Source: Treponema sp. (lineage in GTDB: Bacteria; Spirochaetota; Spirochaetia; Treponematales; Treponemataceae). Taken from it: a stretch of DNA of 13,267 nucleotides. Below are positions 1-5,881 of this stretch, piece after piece; the stretch's first letter is position 1, and each line of letters begins with the position of its first letter. Location: positions 1 to 13,267 of the forward strand of contig JAGCTZ010000086.1 of NCBI GenBank assembly GCA_017963165.1. Direction: 5' to 3'. A program made the translations under genes and the position numbers. The notes under the pieces are model-generated. The model was not told the origin of the DNA. It searched no databases and worked only from the letters and a program-made list of their open reading frames with translations.

Positions 1-514
1 AGTTGATGTTGTTGTCACCTGGGTCACCAGTGAAGAATTCCATGTAAACTGGGTCAGAAGCTGAGCGGCTCTTAAGTCCGAGAGCGTCAACAAGGTAGTC
101 ACCCTGGAGTGTACCTACTTTGTAGTTATCGAATGTTGCATAGTATGTTACTGCATCTGTGTCCATGATAAGACGGTCATAAGCAATAACCTGAATCTTC
201 TTTTTCTTAGCTGTTGCAAGAACGTTAGAAAGTGAAGAACCATCGATAGCAGCGATTACGAGAACTTTACATTTTCCTGTAATCATGTTTTCGATCTGTG
301 ATATCTGTGTTGCGATATCATTAGCAGCGTACTGAAGGTCTACTGTATAGCCAGCCTTTACGAAGTCGCCATACATGTTGTTACCATCCTGGTTCCAGCG
401 CTGCAAGTCTTTTGTAGGCATAGAGATACCTACTTTACCCTTTGATTTTGCTGCGGCAAATGTTGCAGTTGTCAATGTTGCAACTGCCAAAAGAATTGCT
501 ACAATTTTTTTCAT
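1..514 (-). CDS. chvE: ChvE-type multiple-sugar ABC transporter substrate-binding protein (C-terminus cut by window edge)
   Basis: This is a periplasmic receptor that should deliver monosaccharides to a sugar ABC importer whose ATPase and permease would lie beyond the left edge. Reading from the ATG at 512-514 gives 171 residues. They begin with a Sec signal peptide (MKKIVAILLAVATLTTATFA, no lipobox Cys, so probably soluble). Then come type-I periplasmic-binding-fold motifs typical of ChvE: GISMPTKDLQRWNQDG (about 30-45), DLQYAANDIATQISQIENM (about 54-72), LVIAAIDGSSLSNVL (about 78-92), IAYDRL (about 100-105), YYATFDNYKVG (about 112-122) and GDPGDNN near the cut. ChvE proteins run to about 350 residues, so roughly half is missing. 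A strong AAGGAG ribosome site sits at 523-528. Codons are richer in C-ending forms (AAC, TAC, TTC, ATC) than in the neighbouring sensor genes, which suggests high expression. The upstream two-component system is the likely regulator (inference). Confidence 0.93.
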   Translation of the reverse strand, partial: MKKIVAILLAVATLTTATFAAAKSKGKVGISMPTKDLQRWNQDGNNMYGDFVKAGYTVDLQYAANDIATQISQIENMITGKCKVLVIAAIDGSSLSNVLATAKKKKIQVIAYDRLIMDTDAVTYYATFDNYKVGTLQGDYLVDALGLKSRSASDPVYMEFFTGDPGDNNIN

Positions 515-541
515 TTGAAAAACTCCTTATTTTTGTTATAT

Positions 542-558
542 AAAGGCCAACGACCTTT
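542..558 (-). repeat. Short inverted repeat in the chvE-type leader
   Basis: AAAGG (542-546) and CCTTT (554-558) form a 5-bp stem with a 7-nt centre, inside the predicted untranslated leader and about 13 bp upstream of the ribosome site. It could be a leader hairpin or half of an operator. It is too short to say more. Confidence 0.3.
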
Positions 559-568
559 GTTACTTGGC

Positions 569-597
569 ATTATAGATTATTCAAGGGGTAAAAATTC
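569..597 (-). promoter_or_regulatory. Candidate sigma-70 promoter for the chvE-type gene
   Basis: On the minus strand a perfect TATAAT lies at 574-569. The position 17 bp upstream (592-597) reads GAATTT, a poor -35 box, as expected for a promoter that depends on an activator such as the YesN-type regulator encoded nearby. The predicted transcript start, near 562, would give a leader of about 48 nt ending in the AAGGAG ribosome site. The -10 match is direct; promoter activity is inferred. Confidence 0.5.
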
Positions 598-655
598 GCC
601 TGTATTCTACAAATTTTTGTTATTTTCTTATTCATAGGGGAAATTTCTTAGGGAA
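580..655 (-). promoter_or_regulatory. Three related TTC(N5-6)GAA-like motifs upstream of the chvE-type gene
   Basis: On the minus strand the sites read TTCCCTAAGAA (655-645), TTCCCCTATGAA (642-631) and TTACCCCTTGAA (591-580). The two distal copies are 14 bp apart and the third lies 51 bp further on, in the -10/-35 spacer of the candidate promoter. Repeated short sites ahead of a sugar receptor gene, next to a YesN-type regulator, are plausible operators. The match is by eye in AT-rich DNA, so chance is possible. Confidence 0.35.
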
Positions 656-674
656 TTTTGACTATAAATCTAGA

Positions 675-716
675 AAAATTTGTGGTAAATTTTGTGCTAA
701 TAATTCAATTTATAGC
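675..716. repeat. Two adjacent AT-rich inverted repeats
   Basis: The first is a perfect 7-bp inverted repeat, AAAATTT (675-681) and AAATTTT (687-693), around GTGGT. The second, at 696-716, has 10-nt arms GCTAATAATT and AATTTATAGC around one central base, with 8 of 10 positions pairing. They lie 67-108 nt after the lipoprotein stop on the minus strand. They could be weak hairpins at the end of the operon or protein-binding palindromes. There is no GC stem and no clear U-tract, so I do not call them a terminator. Confidence 0.35.
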
Positions 717-782
717 ATTGATTGCTTCGTCTGGGGTTCGCAATGAAGGGGGGGGTGTCATTTGCGGGCTTGCTCTGATAAT

Positions 783-1838
783 TTATTCCTTATAAATACT
801 TGCTGCGCTATGGAAGCCTGAATCTATAATAACTTTGTTCAGATTGTAAATGTCTACATATTCCGGTTCAAGCCAGATAGTTTGAATATCTGCATAACCG
901 TTATTAATTTTACTGGTGCGTATAGAATCTACAGGAAGCGGTTCACTTTTTGCAAGAGAAACGGCACATTCCGCAGCAAGCTCTGCCAGACGTATAATCG
1001 GTTTATATATAGTAAAATCCTGTTTGCCCTGTACAATGTACTGACATGCTGCAATATCTGCATCCTGACCACAAACAGGAATATGAATATCAGGGTAGTA
1101 GCGGGTTATTGCCTGAATAACGCTTGCGGCTACGGCATCGTTTCCACAGATAATTGCATCAGGGAAAACATCGCTTTTAAGAATTCGTACCATTTCCTGA
1201 TAAGATAAATCGTAGTTCCAGTTTTCTGTATATGAAACATGATTTATTTTTACCTGAGTATTTCGCAGAATACGATTTATACCTTCGTAAATAAGTGTCA
1301 TGTTGTAATCTTCTTTAGGTCCAAGAATGCAGTACCAGTTTTTCCCGTCTGTATGGCGAAGCATATGAGATGCCATATATTCACCGACCTTTTCGCTGTC
1401 TATTGTCATATAAAGGTCTATGTCTGCATTAAGGGCAATTCTATCATAAGAAATTACAGGAATTCCTTTTGATTTTATTTTTTGTATACTTTCTGTTATA
1501 GACGAAGCATCCTTTGGAAGAACAACAATTGCATCAGTTTTATCCATCAGATACAAAAGCTGCCTGTTCTGTTCTTCTATACTGTTGCCGGCATTCTGAA
1601 CAATAACGTCTGCACCGAGTTCTTTTACCTTATTTATAAAAACATCCATGTCACGCTGCCAGCGTTCAATTGCAAGTGTATCTATAGAAAAACCAATTGT
1701 TATTTTGTCGGAAGGAGCGGGCGACGGCTGTTTAACTGTTGATGTATTTTCCTGCTTTTTACAGGATGCGAGGGAGAGTGTAAGAAGAATTATTAAGAAT
1801 AAAGATTGTAACGTAGTCTTTGATAATGGCCTTTTCAT
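783..1838 (-). CDS. XylF-like sugar-binding lipoprotein
   Basis: Predicted membrane-anchored sugar receptor of 351 residues. A hydrophobic signal (about 10-25) ends in the lipobox L23-A-S-C26, so it should be lipidated on Cys26. A Ser/Thr/Pro-rich linker follows, then a type-I periplasmic-binding domain closely resembling D-xylose-binding XylF: IERWQRD (57-63), VISYDRI (128-134), CGNDA (231-235), GQDAD (257-261) and TIYKPI (276-281). The usual sugar-contacting Arg, Asn/Asp and Asp positions are therefore retained. The ATG overlaps the response-regulator stop by four bases (ATGA) and has an AAGGAGG site at 1848-1854. It could be a transport receptor for the downstream sugar importer, or a second ligand-sensing partner of the histidine kinase; the sequence does not decide. 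Xylose or another pentose is the likeliest ligand by family resemblance. Confidence 0.9.
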   Translation of the reverse strand: MKRPLSKTTLQSLFLIILLTLSLASCKKQENTSTVKQPSPAPSDKITIGFSIDTLAIERWQRDMDVFINKVKELGADVIVQNAGNSIEEQNRQLLYLMDKTDAIVVLPKDASSITESIQKIKSKGIPVISYDRIALNADIDLYMTIDSEKVGEYMASHMLRHTDGKNWYCILGPKEDYNMTLIYEGINRILRNTQVKINHVSYTENWNYDLSYQEMVRILKSDVFPDAIICGNDAVAASVIQAITRYYPDIHIPVCGQDADIAACQYIVQGKQDFTIYKPIIRLAELAAECAVSLAKSEPLPVDSIRTSKINNGYADIQTIWLEPEYVDIYNLNKVIIDSGFHSAASIYKE

Positions 1839-3412
1839 TTTTCACTGCCTCCTTCGTTTGCTTTTCTGTATTCCTTAGGTGAAACTCCATATTTGTTTTT
1901 GAAGATTCGGCTGTAGTAATTCTGATCATTGTATCCAACTTGAGCTGTTATTTCTTTTATAGATAAATTTGTCTGTCCAAGAAGTTCACGGGATTTTTCC
2001 AGTCGCTTATCTGAAACAAAATTTATAAAGGTCTCACCTTTTTCTTCCTTAAAAAGCTTACTCAAATAAAACGAACTAACCTGTACAAAATCTGCAGCAC
2101 TTTCCAGCGAAATATCCTTTGAAAGATTTTGATCTATATAAGTGCATACTTTTTTTATAATAGGGTTTTCTTCTGCTTTTTTTACGCTTGTTATTGCTGC
2201 CGTGCATTCCATAAGAAATTTTTGCGCAAACTGCTTTATGATTGTAGTATCGTTTTCTGTGCTCAAAGTAGAAAATGCATTGTCAAAGGTCTGGCTTGTA
2301 AAGTTTTTGTTTTTTTCTTTTGCGATATTATTAGCCATTACAATCAGTTCAAAAAAAGCATTTTTTATTTTATCAAGCTCAAGGCCTCCAGAAATTAATT
2401 CTGAAGTAAAAAGTTCAAGAAAGGATTTAACGCCGTTTGTATCTCCGGTTGCCAGCTTATTCATAATCTGATTTTTAAATTCAATAGAATTTGTTTTATG
2501 AACTGCTGTTTCTGTTTTTTCCTGTTCTCCACCTGCAAAAATTAAACCACCGGAATTTTCGACCTTGTTTAAAGCCGAAAGTGATTCTGCATACGAAGCC
2601 TGTAGCTGCGTTTTGTCGCTGAAAATTGTACTTACACCAGAACGGATTCCGGCAGTTATGTTATAACAAAGCGAAGAATAAATCTTTTTTATTTGTTCCT
2701 GAATTTCTGTATAATTTGGGTTTTCGGAAAAAATTGGATAGAAAACAACAATTCTGTTCATCATAAAGCTGCTTACAAGACAGCGATGTTCTTTATTCAA
2801 AAGTTCGTGAATTTTTAAATAAGTACTGTACTGGTTGTCGGAATTAATATTTGGAAATTCAAAGCAGCAGAATACCCAGGGATTTTCCGAAAGATTAAAA
2901 TAATCAAGATAAGAAGAAAGCCCTGTAGATTTGTCATTATTAAAAATACAGGCATAAATAAAATCATTTTCAATCATCGGAGAAACCATATCAAGTTTTT
3001 TATGTAGTTCAAGATCGGCAGAAAGCTTTCCCTGTTTTTCCTGAACAAGCTGCATGGCTCCTCGGATTGTTTCTATTACAACGTTTCGGTTAACCGGCTT
3101 TGTTATGTATTTGTAGGCTCCTAAATCAATTGCTTTTTGTGCATACTGAAACTGGTCAAAGGCACTTAAAATTACAAACACAATATTAGGCTTGAGTTTT
3201 GTGATTACGCCGACAGTTTCAAGTCCACTCAAACCAGGCATATTTATATCCATAAAAAGAATGTCTATATCTTCCTTCATGACAGTTTCTATGGCTTCTG
3301 TTCCGGAAAGTGCAGTAAAGACCTTTGCTTCATCTGTAAAGTTTTTATTTATAATAAAAGAAAGAGAATCAATTACTATTTGTTCGTCATCGGTTACTAA
3401 TATTTTAAACAT
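1835..3412 (-). CDS. YesN-type response regulator (receiver plus AraC-family DNA-binding domain)
   Basis: Cytoplasmic transcription regulator of 525 residues. The N-terminal receiver domain (about 1-120) shows the acidic pair D8/D9, the phosphoacceptor D55 in ILFMDINMPG, S83 and K105 in ITKPV. A long middle segment (about 130-410) has no motif I can name, as is usual in YesN-type proteins. The C-terminal AraC/XylS domain (about 418-518) carries two helix-turn-helix units, including SLESAADFVQVSSFYLSKLF and SIKEITAQVGYNDQNYYSRI, and ends in the typical FKNKYGVSPKEYR. The ATG overlaps the kinase stop by eight bases, so the two are translated together. It is expected to be phosphorylated by that kinase. 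Its likely target is the sugar-transport promoter at 515-782 (inference from position and from YesN family members). Confidence 0.95.
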   Translation of the reverse strand: MFKILVTDDEQIVIDSLSFIINKNFTDEAKVFTALSGTEAIETVMKEDIDILFMDINMPGLSGLETVGVITKLKPNIVFVILSAFDQFQYAQKAIDLGAYKYITKPVNRNVVIETIRGAMQLVQEKQGKLSADLELHKKLDMVSPMIENDFIYACIFNNDKSTGLSSYLDYFNLSENPWVFCCFEFPNINSDNQYSTYLKIHELLNKEHRCLVSSFMMNRIVVFYPIFSENPNYTEIQEQIKKIYSSLCYNITAGIRSGVSTIFSDKTQLQASYAESLSALNKVENSGGLIFAGGEQEKTETAVHKTNSIEFKNQIMNKLATGDTNGVKSFLELFTSELISGGLELDKIKNAFFELIVMANNIAKEKNKNFTSQTFDNAFSTLSTENDTTIIKQFAQKFLMECTAAITSVKKAEENPIIKKVCTYIDQNLSKDISLESAADFVQVSSFYLSKLFKEEKGETFINFVSDKRLEKSRELLGQTNLSIKEITAQVGYNDQNYYSRIFKNKYGVSPKEYRKANEGGSEK

Positions 3413-4949
3413 GATGTGGAATCCTGATTATGAATTTTGTTCCTTCTCCATTGTCACCGCTTGTTATGTCAAAAAGATCTGTCCTGTGGAACTGGAGCTG
3501 CAGGCGCAGAAAAACACTTATAAGTCCTGTTCCATTATGTGAAGAATTGTCGTCCAGAACCTCGGGTGATAATCTTGTCGTTCCAGAGGCAACTGCCTCA
3601 AAAACAGCTTCTTTTGTTTTGTCGGGCATTCCTTCGCCATTGTCACTTACGCTTATAACAATGTATTTTTCTTCAAGTTCAATCTGTAGATGCACTTTTC
3701 CTTTTGTATTTTTTAATCCGTGCTTAATGCAGTTTTCTACTAAAGGCTGCAGCGTCATAGAAGGAATCTGTTCCGGGAAAGTTCTGTCTGGAATATCCTT
3801 TGTAAATTCCAGACGATTTCCGAAACGAACCTTCATTATATATACAAAATTATCTACCAATCCAAGCTCTTCGTCAATCGAAACTGTGCGGCTTTGCTGT
3901 TGAATATTATAACGGAAGAAATCTGCAACCTGCTCAATAAAATAACAGGTTTTGTCGGCATTTTCCATCATAGCAAGCTGGGCTCCGGTATTGAGTGTAT
4001 TGAACAAAAAGTGAGGATTAATCTGATTCTGAAGGGCACGCAGCTGGGCATCGGTATAAAGCGCCTGCATTTCAATTTCTTTTTCTTTGAGTTCTGCTTC
4101 GGTTCGAGCTTTTTCCCAGATTGTATCAATGTATTCCCGAATACTTATAATCATTCTGTCGAAAGCAGTACAAATTGTGCCAATTTCATCATTTGTCGTC
4201 CGGTTAAAAAGAGGAACATCAAAATTTCGTTTGGCAACCTTGTGTGCTACTTCTGAAATATCTGCAAGTGGTTCCATGATAGACGTAATTGTAAAATAAA
4301 GAACAAAGAAAATGAGCACTGCAAAAATAAAAAATAATATTACGCTTAAGGTGTTTGTTATTAAAATTCTATCCTGGTTTTTGTTATAACTGGCCGCATT
4401 TTGCTGAAGCCGAAGATTGTTAAGCTCCAGAATTTGTGAAAGAAGATAGTTGTAGCTGTCCATTGCATATTCAAATTGCATATATGTATCTTCATCGTTG
4501 TTTGCACGTCTGGCAGAAATGGCAAGGTTTGAATAATATAAAAATGCTTCTGTAAGCTGATGAACAATATATTCCTTGTGTGTTACTTCATTTTTGGAAG
4601 GGAAACTCTGGAGGTTTTCATAAAAGTCTTCTACTTTTGTACGCGAAGTATAATAGGCATCAATGCTTTCAAAGGTTCGGTAATTAACATAATTTTCCAT
4701 TGCAATTTCTGTAGAACTTACTGCCTGAGTAAAGTCATTTAATTCCGAGTTAGATTTGTATGATTCTCCCAGATTGTTTATCGAAAAGTAAGTAAGCCTT
4801 GTTGTAACAAGAATACTTGTGGCGAGCATGAAAATTGCAATTCCAATACATGCCATAATTCGCCAGCGCAGGCTTTTGTTTCGTACATAATTTACAGGAT
4901 TGAGTGAAGAAGTGTTGATTTGTTGAATCTTTGTTTTTAACTGCTTCAT
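3405..4949 (-). CDS. YesM/LytS-type membrane sensor histidine kinase
   Basis: Sensor kinase of 514 residues. A transmembrane helix (about 31-50), an extracytoplasmic mainly helical domain (about 51-194) and a second helix (about 195-220) are followed by a HAMP linker (about 220-272) and a coiled-coil stretch. The His_kinase domain carries the phosphoacceptor in NQINPHFLFNTLN, which puts the histidine at H313. The ATPase domain has the N-box LVENCIKHG (N406), the G1 box DNGEGM (436-441) and a G2-like NGTGL (472-476). All catalytic motifs are intact. The start overlaps the receptor stop by one base (TAATG) and there is only a weak ribosome site, so coupling is likely. No ligand-binding fold is visible in its own extracytoplasmic part. 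This fits signalling through the membrane-anchored receptor encoded just upstream, as in XylFII-LytS and AraPST systems. Confidence 0.95.
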   Translation of the reverse strand: MKQLKTKIQQINTSSLNPVNYVRNKSLRWRIMACIGIAIFMLATSILVTTRLTYFSINNLGESYKSNSELNDFTQAVSSTEIAMENYVNYRTFESIDAYYTSRTKVEDFYENLQSFPSKNEVTHKEYIVHQLTEAFLYYSNLAISARRANNDEDTYMQFEYAMDSYNYLLSQILELNNLRLQQNAASYNKNQDRILITNTLSVILFFIFAVLIFFVLYFTITSIMEPLADISEVAHKVAKRNFDVPLFNRTTNDEIGTICTAFDRMIISIREYIDTIWEKARTEAELKEKEIEMQALYTDAQLRALQNQINPHFLFNTLNTGAQLAMMENADKTCYFIEQVADFFRYNIQQQSRTVSIDEELGLVDNFVYIMKVRFGNRLEFTKDIPDRTFPEQIPSMTLQPLVENCIKHGLKNTKGKVHLQIELEEKYIVISVSDNGEGMPDKTKEAVFEAVASGTTRLSPEVLDDNSSHNGTGLISVFLRLQLQFHRTDLFDITSGDNGEGTKFIIRIPHHV

Positions 4950-5881
4950 TACTGCGCCCTGCTTATTTTTACATCTGCTGTAATATAACTGTTTGCATAA
5001 CCTCTGTTTCGGTATTCAAACAGTTCTCTCATAGCCGTTTCGCCGATTTTTTCAGGATTAAGAGAAAACAGTTCTGTTATAAAACCCTTTTGAAGATAAA
5101 GCTGGCAAACCTCGTTTCCGCCAAAGCCAAGAAGCTGATAATTAAAGGGAAGAAATTTTTCAGAAAGCTCCTGTGCCATACGTATTGTATCATCTTCTGT
5201 AAGACATATAAAAATATTATTTTCTCCGCGTATTTCAAGTTCAGGTGGCAATTCTTCCATTACAGTTAAAATAATATTTTGATTTTCCTGTAAGGCTGAT
5301 TGAATGCCGCTTATTAAGTTTGATGAATTTGTAGTAAGAGTGCTGCTTATTATATAAACGTTTCCACCTTCCGAAAGCAGATTATGGATTTCATCCGAGA
5401 TTTTTTTTCCTAGCTCCCAGTTGTTAATTCCTATAAAAGAAATCTGCTGCATATTTGGAGAAAATTGTCCGGTTGTAATTAATGGAATTGAAGGATCTCC
5501 TGACCTTTGAAGAAGGGTAGGTGTTTCATCTGGAGAATCTATGTAAGCAATTATTCCGTCGGCATTCATAAAGGAGCAGTAGTCAAAAAGATTTTGAATA
5601 GAAGTTGTGTCAGCCTGTGAATCAGGAACATGAAAATCGACAAGCGCATTGTAAGCATCTGCAACCTTTGCTGCACCTTCATATAATTCCGAAAGAAAAG
5701 TTTGATTTTCGTAGGTTCCTGTTACAATTACATGATAAAGACAGGTGTCTGCAGGGTTATATTCATTTTGAGTCTGATTCTTTGTACGGGAAATAATAAG
5801 TGAAGAATAAAAAACGAGAAAAGCTATAAATGAAAAAATAAGCATGACCCATTTTATGAGCCTAATTGTTTTCTTTTCCAT
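4949..5881 (-). CDS. Membrane-anchored periplasmic-binding-fold receptor of the sugar-sensing system
   Basis: This 310-residue protein has a short basic N-terminus, one uncleaved-looking transmembrane helix (about 11-30, no lipobox) and a type-I periplasmic-binding domain from about residue 48 (VIVTGTYENQTFLSELYEGA). In XylFII-LytS and AraPST systems, a receptor of this kind encoded next to the kinase binds sugar and switches the kinase on; I infer the same role here. The domain is divergent: the YDR and GQDAD ligand motifs seen in the two other sugar receptors of this window read TGQ and GGNEV here, so its ligand may differ. The ATG at 5879-5881 lies about 20 nt inside clpA; an in-frame TTG at 5887 is an alternative. 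Neither has a Shine-Dalgarno sequence, so translation probably depends on ribosomes finishing clpA. Confidence 0.87.
   Translation of the reverse strand: MEKKTIRLIKWVMLIFSFIAFLVFYSSLIISRTKNQTQNEYNPADTCLYHVIVTGTYENQTFLSELYEGAAKVADAYNALVDFHVPDSQADTTSIQNLFDYCSFMNADGIIAYIDSPDETPTLLQRSGDPSIPLITTGQFSPNMQQISFIGINNWELGKKISDEIHNLLSEGGNVYIISSTLTTNSSNLISGIQSALQENQNIILTVMEELPPELEIRGENNIFICLTEDDTIRMAQELSEKFLPFNYQLLGFGGNEVCQLYLQKGFITELFSLNPEKIGETAMRELFEYRNRGYANSYITADVKISRAQ

Larger units (their letters stand above)
515..782 (-). other. 268-bp intergenic regulatory region between the lipoprotein and chvE-type genes
   Basis: This is the only sizeable gap in the window. Read on the minus strand, it follows the lipoprotein stop and ends at the chvE-type start. 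It contains a G8 run (748-755, plus strand), two AT-rich inverted repeats (675-693 and 696-716), a short palindrome (609-620), three related TTC...GAA motifs (580-591, 631-642, 645-655), a TATAAT box (569-574), a small leader inverted repeat (542-558) and the ribosome site. No open reading frame of note and no GC-rich hairpin followed by a U-tract is visible, so transcription from the upstream operon may run through. Confidence 0.7.

Noticed and set aside
721..744. ATTGC/GCAAT hairpin after the lipoprotein gene as a rho-independent terminator
   Set aside because: The stem is only 5 bp with a 14-nt loop and there is no U-tract after it on the minus strand.
3430..3903. 157-codon plus-strand frame antisense to the kinase
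   Set aside because: It lies opposite the intact ATPase and kinase motifs, has no ribosome site and has low-complexity composition typical of an antisense shadow.
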